A DNA stretch of 33,116 nucleotides from assembly GCF_015062985.1 (NCBI RefSeq), contig NZ_SUTI01000018.1:1-33116 (forward strand), written 5' to 3'. The notes beneath the pieces were generated by a model. That model was not told the DNA's origin and searched no databases. It worked only from the letters and a program-made list of their open reading frames with translations. The position numbers and the translations under genes were made by a program. Of the stretch, positions 8,375 through 17,143 are shown in pieces (position 1 is the first letter of the stretch; each line of letters starts with the position of its first letter). The DNA is from Methanobrevibacter sp. (GTDB taxonomy: Archaea; Methanobacteriota; Methanobacteria; Methanobacteriales; Methanobacteriaceae).

Positions 8375-8385
8375 TTAAAATTAGA

Positions 8386-9990
8386 TTATTTTTTAAACTC
8401 GTCAGGATTTTTAAATAAATCAAAATCCTGAACATATTCTTTTCCAGTAATCATTGCAATTTCTGCTTTTTGTAGCTCTGAGCCCAAATAGGCTGCATGC
8501 TCCATTCGGGTTACCAAACCTTTTATTATTATTTCTTCATATATCTCTTTTGCAGAATGCCCTACGATAACTAGGTCTGCCTTATTCTTTACAAAATGAG
8601 TTGCAGTAATTCTGCTTTCCTTAACTGTGGTTTTATAGTCGACACTTATTTTAAAGCTGCCTGCCTTATCACGTACGAATTTTAAAGGCTTGTCACGTTT
8701 TGTTTCAGGAACACCATCCAATTCATTTAAAATAACATCATTTCTTTTATGCTTGTCCTTGAATGCAACCAGATTAATTCCCAAATCCTTTGGAATGGAT
8801 TTCCTATGTTTTGCAAGAAACATCATTTTTGATGCTGTAGCCAATTCATAAACACTGCCCCTTGTTTTTCCACTCTCTTCAGGAGTGAACAGGATACTTA
8901 CACCCAATTCCATACCTATTCCTGCTAAAAGGACATTAACACCACCTGAATCAGCATCCATCAGTTCGGTAACATTTCCCACACCGAAAAACATTGGTGC
9001 CGGATTTGTCTTATGGAATTCATGGCATGCGATTATGGATTCCACTATGCTTGAACTATTGACCGGATCCAAAATCAAGTCTGCAACATACCTTAAACCT
9101 TCAGTATCCTTAATCAATTGATGCATTGATTCAACCCTCTCCAAAGGAGATTTTGGGGAGATGCCGTGTGAAAAATTAGTCGGGAGCAATACCGCTGGAA
9201 TATCCTTTTCCTTTAAGATTTTTTGAACTTCAGAATTGTTTCCCAAATCCAAACTCAATACAAAATCAATTCCATTCTCCGCAGCCACCTGTATCTCTTT
9301 AGGATTCAGTGTGTCTATGCTTAATGGCCTGTCGCCAACAATCGGACGTAAAGTTTCTATCAATTCAGGAATTTTATCTGAAAAATCTTCACCGGCAGCC
9401 ATACCTATATCAATCATGTCCGCACCGGAATCAACAAAATATTGGCATTTGTTAATCAGAGCTTCCTTTGATAAAAAGGGAGCATTTGCTATTTCAGATA
9501 GAACTCTCATAGGAAAATCTTCACCAACCGGGAGGTTTCTAATTAGAATATTGTTTGGCTTTTGGAGGAGTTTTTCAATATTTTCAGTGCCGTTTTCAAA
9601 TTCCTCAATGAATTTGAATGCCTCTTTTCTTTTTTCTTCCTCAATCAATTTATCTGCAGGCTTGTCCTCTGACAATTGAATGCTATTGACCAGGTTCAAT
9701 ACCATTGCCAAATCCGCACCGTCAGTAGATCCCTTAAAAGTTGGAATTCCCAATTCCTTTGTGATTTCCCTTGTTCCCTTCTTGATTAATCCCGGAACGA
9801 GAATCATGTCGATTTCATCAAGTTGGTCGGAAAAATTAGTTTTTACTTCTTTTATTATTTGCCTTGGAGTTAAGAAAGCGGCAACCTGAGTATTGTCAGC
9901 AATATGAACAATAATATCTTCTTTTGAATCTGAAATTACCTCCTTTATTAATGGATATGCCAAATTACCTGTAATAATTAAAACTTTCAT
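8386..9990 (-). CDS. Dihydropteroate synthase-like protein of methanogens (TIGR00284 type)
   Basis: This 534-residue protein is about twice the size of bacterial FolP. Residues 1-140 form an N-terminal alpha/beta domain. The middle part is pterin-binding TIM-barrel-like: DSGADMIDIGMAAGEDF, RPLSIDTLNPKEI and LILDPVNSS are equivalents of the DHPS strands. A C-terminal domain follows (about 390-534). Proteins of this type are found in methanogens and have been linked to tetrahydromethanopterin biosynthesis and to corrinoid/pterin-binding proteins; the exact reaction is not settled. GAGGAG lies upstream of the ATG. Its stop is 11 bases from that of the convergent Ser/Gly-rich gene. Confidence 0.75.
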   Translation of the reverse strand: MKVLIITGNLAYPLIKEVISDSKEDIIVHIADNTQVAAFLTPRQIIKEVKTNFSDQLDEIDMILVPGLIKKGTREITKELGIPTFKGSTDGADLAMVLNLVNSIQLSEDKPADKLIEEEKRKEAFKFIEEFENGTENIEKLLQKPNNILIRNLPVGEDFPMRVLSEIANAPFLSKEALINKCQYFVDSGADMIDIGMAAGEDFSDKIPELIETLRPIVGDRPLSIDTLNPKEIQVAAENGIDFVLSLDLGNNSEVQKILKEKDIPAVLLPTNFSHGISPKSPLERVESMHQLIKDTEGLRYVADLILDPVNSSSIVESIIACHEFHKTNPAPMFFGVGNVTELMDADSGGVNVLLAGIGMELGVSILFTPEESGKTRGSVYELATASKMMFLAKHRKSIPKDLGINLVAFKDKHKRNDVILNELDGVPETKRDKPLKFVRDKAGSFKISVDYKTTVKESRITATHFVKNKADLVIVGHSAKEIYEEIIIKGLVTRMEHAAYLGSELQKAEIAMITGKEYVQDFDLFKNPDEFKK

Positions 9991-10216
9991 AATAACTCCT
10001 CAACAATTTCTAATAATATATTAATTATTATATCTATTATATATTCTTTTAAAAAGTGAAATTTTTTAAATATTATTATTTCATAAAAACTTATTAAAAT
10101 TGTATAATAAAGTAAAGCAAATATTAAAAACCATTATAAAAAAATTTACAAATAATAAATAACTTAATCAAAATAATTTAATCAAAATTATCCAAAAACA
10201 AAATTTCAACATAAAA

Positions 10217-10224
10217 TTTATATA
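10217..10224 (+). promoter_or_regulatory. TATA box of the por operon
   Basis: A perfect TTTATATA lies in the 284-base divergent region between the DHPS-like gene and porC. It predicts transcription starting near 10245-10250, about 25-30 bases before the porC start, with the GGAGG ribosome binding site at 10262-10266 inside the leader. The rest of this gap is AT-rich, with no gene that I can see. Confidence 0.6.
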
Positions 10225-10274
10225 TTTTGTAATTTATAATGATTATACATGATAAATATATGGAGGAAAATTTA

Positions 10275-10796
10275 ATGATCGAAATTCGTTTTCATGGAAG
10301 AGGCGGACAAGGTGCTGTAACAGCTGCTGAAATTTTGGCTAAAGCAGCATTTAAAGACGGCAAATATTCCCAAGCTTTTCCATTTTTTGGAGTTGAACGT
10401 AGAGGAGCTCCTGTAATGGCTTTCACAAGAATTGACGACAAGCCAATTGATTTAAGATATCAAATCTACAATCCAGACTATGTATTAGTTTTAGACGATG
10501 GATTACTGAATGTAGTTGATGTTTTTTCAGGAATTAAAGACAATACCGAAGTAATTATAAATACTGAGAGTTTTGAAGGCAGTGGCGAACATGATGTCCA
10601 CAGTATCGATGCAACCGGAGTTGCATTGGAGATGTTAGGACGTAATATTGTTAACACCATTATTTTAGGATATTTTGCTAAAAAGACACAAGTTGTTAGT
10701 ATTGACTCACTACTTGAAGTTATTAAGGAAACATTCCCTGGAAAAGTTGGAGAGCTAAACGTAGAAGCTACTAAAAAAGCTTATGATATGGGATAA
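10275..10796 (+). CDS. porC: Pyruvate:ferredoxin oxidoreductase, gamma subunit
   Basis: This 173-residue protein begins [20 protein letters not shown], the hallmark of gamma subunits of 2-oxoacid:ferredoxin oxidoreductases, and continues with the typical [19 protein letters not shown] segment. As part of PorCDAB it helps interconvert pyruvate and acetyl-CoA plus CO2 with ferredoxin; in autotrophic methanogens it runs toward pyruvate synthesis. An upstream in-frame ATG at 10239 exists, but GGAGG (10262-10266) is correctly placed for the ATG at 10275, which also gives the family N-terminus. It is the first gene of the por operon. Confidence 0.92.
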
Positions 10797-10808
10797 AGGG
10801 TGAAGATA

Positions 10809-11051
10809 ATGGTAAGTATAGGATGTGTAATTAAAACACCTGGTAACAGTAGAAACAATAAAACTGGAAGTTGGAGGACATTCAAACCTATTTTAGATAA
10901 AGAAAAATGTATTGATTGTGATAACTGTATCATTTTCTGTCCGGATTCCAGTGTAAACAAACAACATGATATTGATTACGATTACTGTAAAGGATGCGGA
11001 ATTTGTGCAAACGAATGCCCTTCCGATGCAATCGAAATGGTAAAAGAATAG
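10809..11051 (+). CDS. porD: Pyruvate:ferredoxin oxidoreductase, delta (ferredoxin) subunit
   Basis: This 80-residue protein carries two [4Fe-4S] motifs: Cys34, 37, 40, 44 and Cys60, 63, 66, 70. The N-terminus has the VSIGCVIKTPGNS and GSWRTFKP segments typical of PorD. It passes electrons from the thiamine diphosphate site to ferredoxin. GTG at 10800 is in frame, but it is part of the GGTG ribosome binding site six bases before ATG 10809, so the ATG is chosen. It lies between porC and porA. Confidence 0.92.
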   Translation: MVSIGCVIKTPGNSRNNKTGSWRTFKPILDKEKCIDCDNCIIFCPDSSVNKQHDIDYDYCKGCGICANECPSDAIEMVKE

Positions 11052-11064
11052 AGAGAGTGATTTA

Positions 11065-12210
11065 ATGATAAGAGAAGTAATGACCGCAAATAAAGCAGTT
11101 GCAGAAGCTGTAAGATTAGCTAAGCCACAAGTTATTCCTGTTTATCCAATTACTCCACAAACTACAATTTCTGAATACTTAGCACAATATGTTGCAGATG
11201 AAAAAATTGATGCTAAATATGTTAAAGTAGAATCTGAACACAGTGCAATAAGTGCTGCTGTTGGAGCAAGTGGTGCTGGAGTAAGAGTATTTACAGCAAC
11301 ATCTTCACAAGGATTAATGTTAATGCACGAGATTTTATTTGCAGCAGCAGGTATGAGAGTACCTATCGTTTTGGCAGATGCAAACAGAGCAATCTCAGCA
11401 CCTCTAAACATTTGGAACGACCAGCAAGATTCCATTGCACAAAGAGATGCAGGATGGTTGCAAATTTATGTTGAAAATGCTCAAGAAGCATTAGATACTA
11501 CTTTAATGGCTTATAAAATTTCAGAAAATAAAGATGTTTTACTTCCATCAATGGTATGTTTAGATGGATTTATTTTAACACACACAGTAGAACCTGTTGA
11601 AATTCCAGATCAGGAAAGTGTAGATAAGTTCTTACCTCCATATGTTCCAGAACATGCATTTCTTGATCCGAATGAACCTATGTCAATAGGTAACTTTGCA
11701 GACCCACAATATTATACTGAAGCAAGACATGACATGGAAGTCGCAATGGACAACTCCATGGAAGTCATTCAGAAAACATGTGATGAATTTGCAGAAATCT
11801 TCGGAAGAAAATATGGTCTTGTCGAACCATATAAAACTGAAGATGCTGAAATAATCTTTGTTGCAATGGGTTCTCTCTGCAGTACCATTAGAGTAATGGT
11901 TGACCAATTAAGAGAAAAAGGTGAAAAAGTAGGTTTACTTAAAATCAGAGCATACAGACCATTCCCAGTTGAAGCAATCAACGAAGCAGTTAAAAATTGT
12001 GAAAAAATAGCTGTTATCGATAAAAACTTCTCATTCGGAATTGGTGGAGCACTTTATGCTGATATGAAAGTTAAAATTGATAAAGAAATCTATGGATTTA
12101 TTGCTGGTTTAGGTGGAAGAGACATTACACCTGACTACATCATAGAAGCTTATGAAAAAACCAAAGTGCCTGAACAAGATGTTACATGGCTTGGACTTAA
12201 GGAGGAATAG
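11065..12210 (+). CDS. porA: Pyruvate:ferredoxin oxidoreductase, alpha subunit
   Basis: This 381-residue protein has the PorA pattern: an N-terminal VYPITPQTTISEYLA motif, an ESEHSAISAAVGASGAG stretch of the pyrimidine-binding domain, and a C-terminal domain with EKIAVIDKNFSFG and LGGRDI. Its length is normal for four-subunit enzymes. It forms the catalytic core with PorB. The ribosome binding site is GAGAGTGA just upstream. It is two bases from porB. Confidence 0.93.
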   Translation: MIREVMTANKAVAEAVRLAKPQVIPVYPITPQTTISEYLAQYVADEKIDAKYVKVESEHSAISAAVGASGAGVRVFTATSSQGLMLMHEILFAAAGMRVPIVLADANRAISAPLNIWNDQQDSIAQRDAGWLQIYVENAQEALDTTLMAYKISENKDVLLPSMVCLDGFILTHTVEPVEIPDQESVDKFLPPYVPEHAFLDPNEPMSIGNFADPQYYTEARHDMEVAMDNSMEVIQKTCDEFAEIFGRKYGLVEPYKTEDAEIIFVAMGSLCSTIRVMVDQLREKGEKVGLLKIRAYRPFPVEAINEAVKNCEKIAVIDKNFSFGIGGALYADMKVKIDKEIYGFIAGLGGRDITPDYIIEAYEKTKVPEQDVTWLGLKEE

Positions 12211-12212
12211 AT

Positions 12213-13079
12213 ATGGATATACCTGATAAAGATTTATTAGCACCAGGACACAGAGGCTGTGCTGGATGTGGAGCATCTATTGCTGTTAAATTAGCTCTTA
12301 ATGCATTAGGAAAAAACACTGTAGCTATTTCTGCTACCGGTTGTCTTGAAGTTATGACAACACCATATCCTGAAACTTCATGGGAAGTTCCGTTCATACA
12401 TGTTGCATTCGAAAACTCAGGAGCTGTAGCATCTGGTGTTGAAAGTGCATTAAGAATTCAAGGAAAAGATGATGTTAATGTAGTTGCTTTCGGTGGTGAC
12501 GGAGGAACTGTAGATATCGGTTTACAATCATTATCCGGAGCTATGGAAAGAGGCCACAACATGCTTTACATCTGTTACGATAACGAAGCATACATGAATA
12601 CTGGTATTCAAAGAAGTGGAGCTACTCCATATGGTGCAAGCACAACAACTTCACCAAAAGGAACTGCAAGCTTCGGTGAAGACAAACCTAAGAAAAACAT
12701 GCCTATGATTATGGCCGCTCATGGAATTCCATATGTTGCTACTGCATCAATCGCATACCCTGAAGATTATGTTAAAAAAGTTAAAAAAGCAGCTGAAACC
12801 AAAGGTGCAGCTTACATCCACTTACAACAACCATGTACTACCGGTTGGGGATTCCCATCTGAAAAAACAATTGAAATGGGAAGACTAGCAGTGGAAACTG
12901 GATCTTGGATTTTGTATGAAATCGACCACGGAAACTTTGAAATAACTTACAGACCTGAAGAAAGAAAACCTGTAAGCGAATATCTATCCGTGCAAAAAAG
13001 ATTCAAACACTTAGATGAAGAGCACATTGAAAAAATCCAAAAATATGTCGATGCAGAGTGTAAAGAATTAGGATTATAA
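12213..13079 (+). CDS. porB: Pyruvate:ferredoxin oxidoreductase, beta subunit
   Basis: This 288-residue protein binds thiamine diphosphate. The GCAGCGAS motif (two cluster cysteines) is near residue 18, and a further cysteine lies in ATGCLEV. The diphosphate-binding GDGGTVDIG to NEAYMNTG segment is in the middle. It also has the TSPKGTASFGE loop and the HLQQPCTTGWG segment seen in pyruvate-specific enzymes. GGAGGA at the end of porA serves as its ribosome binding site. Confidence 0.93.
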   Translation: MDIPDKDLLAPGHRGCAGCGASIAVKLALNALGKNTVAISATGCLEVMTTPYPETSWEVPFIHVAFENSGAVASGVESALRIQGKDDVNVVAFGGDGGTVDIGLQSLSGAMERGHNMLYICYDNEAYMNTGIQRSGATPYGASTTTSPKGTASFGEDKPKKNMPMIMAAHGIPYVATASIAYPEDYVKKVKKAAETKGAAYIHLQQPCTTGWGFPSEKTIEMGRLAVETGSWILYEIDHGNFEITYRPEERKPVSEYLSVQKRFKHLDEEHIEKIQKYVDAECKELGL

Positions 13080-13091
13080 GGGAGGAAAACA

Positions 13092-13592
13092 ATGGAAAGT
13101 ATTGTTGTAAACAGCAATCTATGTGACGGATGTCTCAACTGTGAAAACATGTGTGCATCAGTCCATAATGCTAGTAGAATAAAAATAATAGAACATGATT
13201 CTTCCTTTTATTCCATTGTATGTCAACATTGTGAAAGCGCACCATGTATAAAAATCTGTCCAACAGATGCAATTACCGATGAAGGCGTCAATACTGAAAA
13301 ATGTATTGGATGCGGATTATGTGTAATGGTTTGTCCATTTGGTGCAATGACTTTCCAATCAAAAGTTGCTGAAAAATGTGACCTCTGTGCTGATAGAGAA
13401 GAAGGACCAGCATGTATAAAAGCATGTACCAAAAGAGCAATCACTATTGCTGATCCGGAAAAAATCAGAGCTAAAAACCAAGAAAAATACTTGGCGAAAA
13501 TGGCTGGATTATATGAACCGGACAACGCAAAAGGCGGAATTGTTCATGTCTTAACAAGTCAAGCAAGAGCTAGACTCGTTTTAGACGAATAA
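13092..13592 (+). CDS. porE: Polyferredoxin-like subunit encoded with por
   Basis: This 166-residue iron-sulfur protein has several CxxCxxCxxxC clusters: CDGCLNCENMC, CQHCESAPCIKICP, CIGCGLCVMVCP and a CDLCADR...CIKAC group. This matches PorE, found next to porCDAB in Methanobacteriales and Methanococcales, where it is thought to act as an electron carrier to the enzyme. GGGAGG precedes the ATG. The order porC-D-A-B-E-F is the conserved one. Confidence 0.88.
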   Translation: MESIVVNSNLCDGCLNCENMCASVHNASRIKIIEHDSSFYSIVCQHCESAPCIKICPTDAITDEGVNTEKCIGCGLCVMVCPFGAMTFQSKVAEKCDLCADREEGPACIKACTKRAITIADPEKIRAKNQEKYLAKMAGLYEPDNAKGGIVHVLTSQARARLVLDE

Positions 13593-13599
13593 AAGAATT

Positions 13600-13839
13600 A
13601 TGTTTAATATAGGGAATTGTACTGAATGTACAACCTGCGGAAGTTGTCAACAAACACCAAATGTTGACACTCCTATCTTATTTTGTATGCATTGCCAACC
13701 ATCAGAAGCGCCATGTTTAATTGCATGTAGAGAAAATGCAATTGAAGTTCTGGGCGGAGCGATAACCATCAACAATGAAAAATGTGTCAGATGTGGGGAT
13801 TGTGTTGATGTTTGCCCTATTGATGTAATTAAAATTTAA
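13600..13839 (+). CDS. porF: Ferredoxin-like subunit encoded with por
   Basis: This 79-residue protein has CTECTTCGSC, CMHCQPSEAPCLIAC and CVRCGDCVDVCP cysteine groups, allowing two or three [4Fe-4S] clusters. It follows porE by 7 bases and is the last por gene. By position and cysteine content it is PorF, an accessory electron carrier. A spacer of 50 bases without a clear hairpin separates it from fumarase alpha, so read-through is possible. Confidence 0.85.
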   Translation: MFNIGNCTECTTCGSCQQTPNVDTPILFCMHCQPSEAPCLIACRENAIEVLGGAITINNEKCVRCGDCVDVCPIDVIKI

Positions 13840-13889
13840 ATATTTTAAAATCAAAAAATAAGATTAATTAAATATTATAGGGTTTTATT

Positions 13890-14732
13890 TTGATTACTAA
13901 AGACATTATTAGAGATACTGTTTATGAACTTTACAAAGAAGCCGTTATCGTTTTAGGAGATGATGTGAAAAAATCACTGGAAGATGCTCTTAAAATTGAA
14001 GAACATGACCTTGCAAAGTTAAATTTAGAAGCTATTTTAAAAAATATTGAACTTGCAGAAGAAAAAGGCATTCCAATGTGTCAAGATACGGGTCTGCCGG
14101 TTGTTTTTGTTAAATTAGGTAATGTGGAAGTTGAAAATTTACGTGAAGGTATTGAAGAGGGTATTGAAAAAGCCACCAAAGAAATTCCAATCAGGCCGAA
14201 TATCGTGGATCCGATAACCCGTGAAAATACAAACATCAATGTTGGGGATTACATCCCGCCAATCGACATTGAATTGATTGATGAGGATTATATTGAAATC
14301 ACAATATTGCCTAAGGGATTCGGTTCTGAAAACAACAATGCCATGAAAATGGCTCTTCCTGCAGAGGGAATTGACGGAATTAAAGAATTTGTCGTAGAAT
14401 CCGTTCTGAAAGCTAAAGGAAAACCATGCCCTCCAACTGTAATTGGCGTTGGTATCGGAGGAACATCAGACTTGTGTTTGAAACTTGGTAAAAAAGCATT
14501 GCTTGGAAAAATTGGTGAAAGAAATCCCGACCCAGTAATAGCTAAGCTTGAAGAAGAAATTTTAACTGAAATAAATAACTCCGGAATAGGTCCTATGGGA
14601 CTTGGCGGAAAAACAACATCACTAGACGTTAAAATATTAAAAGCACATACCCATACCGCAGGACTGCCTATTGGAGTATGCGTCCAATGCTGGGCGGACA
14701 GGCACGCTACAACAAAAATATATGATAATTAG
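13890..14732 (+). CDS. fumA: Fumarate hydratase class I, alpha subunit
   Basis: This 280-residue protein is the N-terminal (alpha) half of a two-subunit [4Fe-4S] fumarase. Likely cluster ligands are Cys64 (PMCQDTGLP), Cys180 (GKPCPPTVIG) and Cys264 or Cys267 (GVCVQCWADRH). GFGSENNNAMKM is a substrate-loop signature. It hydrates fumarate to malate in the incomplete reductive citric-acid branch of methanogens. The beta subunit is not in this window. The start appears to be TTG at 13890, with a weak AGGG upstream. It ends in a strong hairpin plus T-tract terminator. Confidence 0.88.
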   Translation: MITKDIIRDTVYELYKEAVIVLGDDVKKSLEDALKIEEHDLAKLNLEAILKNIELAEEKGIPMCQDTGLPVVFVKLGNVEVENLREGIEEGIEKATKEIPIRPNIVDPITRENTNINVGDYIPPIDIELIDEDYIEITILPKGFGSENNNAMKMALPAEGIDGIKEFVVESVLKAKGKPCPPTVIGVGIGGTSDLCLKLGKKALLGKIGERNPDPVIAKLEEEILTEINNSGIGPMGLGGKTTSLDVKILKAHTHTAGLPIGVCVQCWADRHATTKIYDN

Positions 14733-14759
14733 ATTATATTTAATCTAATTACTTTTTTT
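14727..14759 (+). terminator. Terminator between fumA and the PhoU-like gene
   Basis: Arms 14727-14736 (AATTAGATTA) and 14741-14750 (TAATCTAATT) are a perfect 10-bp stem with a TATT loop, followed by seven T at 14753-14759. The stem contains the fumA stop codon. The convergent gene ends at 14758, so the T-tract is also the end of that reading frame. Confidence 0.75.
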
Positions 14760-15645
14760 AATATCTGAATGTTCTTGGAGTGGTTGATCTAGGAATATTC
14801 TCATGGAACTCAATTGAAACATCCATGATTTCAACAGAAATATCTCCCATTCTTTCAAATGCTTTAATAACTCTGAATAAATAAATAAAATAATTTGAAC
14901 GCTCTTTTTCATCAAAAGAAGTTTCAGTCATCTGTGTTGCAATAAGATTGATAGCTTTAGCCTGAAGGATATGAATAGAATCTTCAAGTTCCATTAAATC
15001 ATCTTTTAAATCAGTCTGACCTTCAATAAATGCTTTCATGGATAAACGAATCATTTTTTGAGCAGTCTTATACATTTTCTTTAATTTTTTCAGAATATTT
15101 GCATCAATTTCATAAACCTCATTGATGACAAACTTAGCAATATGGCCGCAATAGTCACCAATCCTTTCCAAATCATATGCAACCTCATTATAAAGCATAG
15201 ATTTTGAAAATTCTGAATGTTTATTAATGCTCACAATTGTCTCTACAGATGTTCTAATCTTTTCAACCATGTTATTGGTTGCAAAATCCATTTCCAAAGC
15301 TTTGCTAGCCTTTTTCTCATCATATTCCAAAACAGCTTCAAATGATGCTTCAAGTTGTGATTGGACATGCTTAGCCATATTTGACAACATATCATTCAAT
15401 AGCACATTGCCTGTAGTTTCTTTTGGAGTGATATACTCCCCTAAAGACTCTGCAATTTCTTCATAACGTTTCAAATCTATGACATAAGCTCTTTTTACAG
15501 TACCGTCCTTAACAAGAGGCTGCAATAATTGAGTAACATATCTGCGAGTTATACCAAGATGTTGGGCAATTTCATCCTGTGTTGATGGATTTTCATATAA
15601 AATAAAATCCAAAATCTCTTTTAACGTTTTATTTTTTTTACTCAT
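14758..15645 (-). CDS. HTH-PhoU domain regulator
   Basis: Residues 1-60 of this 295-residue protein are a winged-helix/HTH (STQDEIAQHLGITRRYVTQLL). The rest is a pair of PhoU three-helix repeats with the metal-binding style motif YDLERIGDYCGH and a second IKAFERMGDISVEI. Archaeal PhoU proteins with an HTH are candidates for direct control of phosphate uptake genes. No pst genes are present here, so the target is unknown. The gene is followed (9 bases upstream on the same strand) by a membrane protein and may be cotranscribed with it. Confidence 0.8.
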   Translation of the reverse strand: MSKKNKTLKEILDFILYENPSTQDEIAQHLGITRRYVTQLLQPLVKDGTVKRAYVIDLKRYEEIAESLGEYITPKETTGNVLLNDMLSNMAKHVQSQLEASFEAVLEYDEKKASKALEMDFATNNMVEKIRTSVETIVSINKHSEFSKSMLYNEVAYDLERIGDYCGHIAKFVINEVYEIDANILKKLKKMYKTAQKMIRLSMKAFIEGQTDLKDDLMELEDSIHILQAKAINLIATQMTETSFDEKERSNYFIYLFRVIKAFERMGDISVEIMDVSIEFHENIPRSTTPRTFRY

Positions 15646-15654
15646 TTTATGCCT

Positions 15655-16521
15655 CTATTTTTTACTATAGTCATTCAACAAATCATTAGACTCAAAGTGA
15701 ATTTTATCAGAAGATCTATTTATCCTTGAATCATTATTTGAATGGTTTACATGATTTTTAAATCTCACATCACTATTTTCAACATTATGTCTTGGCTTAT
15801 TAACATGCTGATGATGTGATTTTCGTCTTTTTTCTAAATAATCAAAATCATCCTTGGTTCTGGAGGAGTAAACTTCCCTAACCTCGGTTCGTCCATTTTT
15901 ACCTTTATTTTTTGTTTTATTAAATTCCTTTTCGGAATTATTTGCAGTGGAAATGATTTTTACAACTACAAATACTAACAATATGAAGGTGATAATTGCA
16001 ATCTGAAAATCAAAATGCATAAATATTCCATCATAAATATCCACGATTCTACTTTCAACATCAAGGAAACCACGTGCTAAAAATACTAAACCTACAAATC
16101 CAATAATAATTCCATGGATTCTTTTAATGTTTTCAGCTTTTAAAAGCAATGGATAAACACTCATAATTATTAAAGCCAAACCTAAAATCTTATATAAATT
16201 ATTTTCAGTAATATTTTGAATGGACAAATAAAACTGAAGGAATGCATCAGGTAAAAATCCTGCTTGAGCTAATAAAGCAAAAATTAACAATAATTGAATT
16301 AAAACTATGACAACGAGAGGGAATACATAAGCAATATCCCATTCAAAATTATGGTCAAAGGTTGCATTGGCCACAGGATTCTCCAATGCTTCTGAAAGCA
16401 TATTATAAAGTACAGATGAAATAACTGAACCAATAATTGTCCCTGCAACACCTAATACAGATGTCAAAACTGCTACAAATGCAGAAATGAAACCTACCAA
16501 TATCAGTTTTTTATAATTCAT
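15655..16521 (-). CDS. Unrecognised membrane protein with charged His/Asn-rich tail
   Basis: This 288-residue protein has about five membrane segments in the first 195 residues. An unusual, highly charged and His/Asn/Ser-rich cytoplasmic-type tail of about 90 residues follows, for example KRRKSHHQHVNKPRHN. I do not recognise the family. GTG at 16530 is in frame, but it is part of the GGTG ribosome binding site six bases before ATG 16521, which I prefer. It precedes the PhoU-like gene on the same strand. Confidence 0.6.
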   Translation of the reverse strand: MNYKKLILVGFISAFVAVLTSVLGVAGTIIGSVISSVLYNMLSEALENPVANATFDHNFEWDIAYVFPLVVIVLIQLLLIFALLAQAGFLPDAFLQFYLSIQNITENNLYKILGLALIIMSVYPLLLKAENIKRIHGIIIGFVGLVFLARGFLDVESRIVDIYDGIFMHFDFQIAIITFILLVFVVVKIISTANNSEKEFNKTKNKGKNGRTEVREVYSSRTKDDFDYLEKRRKSHHQHVNKPRHNVENSDVRFKNHVNHSNNDSRINRSSDKIHFESNDLLNDYSKK

Positions 16522-16610
16522 AATTTTCACCTTAATTATCTGTTTGAAAAATTAACAATATGATATATTTATTTTGGATAGATTTAAAGTTAATGTAAAA
16601 AATAGTATTA

Positions 16611-16683
16611 AGCCTTAGGGGGGATTCGAACCCCCGACTTCCACCTTACCAAGGTGGCGCTCTACCGGCTGAGCCACTAAGGC
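16611..16683 (-). tRNA. tRNA-Thr (anticodon GGT)
   Basis: The minus strand folds into a full cloverleaf. The 7-bp acceptor is GCCTTAG/CTAAGGC. The anticodon stem is CCACC/GGTGG with loop TTGGTAA (anticodon GGT), and the T arm is GGGGG-TTCGAAT-CCCCC. The discriminator base is U, as usual for archaeal tRNA-Thr. CCA is not encoded. It is 36 bases downstream of tRNA-Leu and probably cotranscribed with it. Confidence 0.95.
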
Positions 16684-16719
16684 ATAATCAGGAAAAAAAT
16701 ACTTAAAATTATAGAAAAG

Positions 16720-16802
16720 TGCAAGGGAAGGGATTCGAACCCTCGAAGGCCTATGCCAAAGGATCTTAAGTCCTTCCCCTTTGGCCGCTCGGGCACCCTT
16801 GC
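16720..16802 (-). tRNA. tRNA-Leu (anticodon TAA)
   Basis: The minus strand has acceptor GCAAGGG/CCCTTGC and a D arm with CCCGAGCGGCC. The anticodon stem is AAGGA/TCCTT with loop CTTAAGA (anticodon TAA). It has the long variable arm expected of leucine tRNAs and a T arm GAGGG-TTCGAAT-CCCTT. The discriminator is A. No CCA is encoded and no intron is apparent. Confidence 0.95.
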
Positions 16803-16829
16803 ATACAATAGTAATATATATTTCAATAG

Positions 16830-16837
16830 TATATAAA
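16830..16837 (-). promoter_or_regulatory. TATA box for the tRNA-Leu/tRNA-Thr pair
   Basis: On the minus strand TTTATATA lies 28-35 bases before the 5' end of tRNA-Leu, the right distance for transcription to begin at or just before the mature 5' end. No equally good box lies in the 36 bases between the two tRNAs. Confidence 0.6.
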
Positions 16838-16966
16838 TGTTACCCTTATTTGATATTTTTTATAACAATAAGAAAAACTACAATTTTATATTGATAAACA
16901 AACTATATAAATATTAAGATAATCAGAATATTACATATAATAAATTAATTTATAATGGTGAATTAA

Positions 16967-17134
16967 TTGAAAGTTGATATGGAAGAATGTGGAGTCTGTG
17001 AAGACTGCATTGATGTTTGTATGGAAGAAGCAATTGAAAGAAGAGCATATACAATCATTATTGATAATACGAAATGCGATAACTGCGGTGAATGTGTTGA
17101 TGTTTGCCCCGTAGGCGCTATATACGAAGACTAA
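16967..17134 (+). CDS. Small 2[4Fe-4S] ferredoxin
   Basis: This 55-residue protein has two CxxCxxCxxxC motifs: Cys8, 11, 14, 18 and Cys37, 40, 43, 47 (CDNCGECVDVCP). It is a two-cluster bacterial-type ferredoxin. The first motif is followed by Met instead of the usual Pro. The start is TTG at 16967, six bases after GGTG (16957-16960); a later in-frame ATG at 16979 would still keep both motifs. It is 9 bases ahead of the next gene on the same strand, so it looks cotranscribed with the DUF4330-like and polymerase genes. It is easily missed because of its size. Confidence 0.85.
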   Translation: MKVDMEECGVCEDCIDVCMEEAIERRAYTIIIDNTKCDNCGECVDVCPVGAIYED

Positions 17135-17143
17135 GGCATAATT

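Noticed and set aside
16684..16719. Possible separate promoter for tRNA-Thr
   Set aside because: The 36 bases between the tRNAs have no clear TATA box; cotranscription with tRNA-Leu is simpler.
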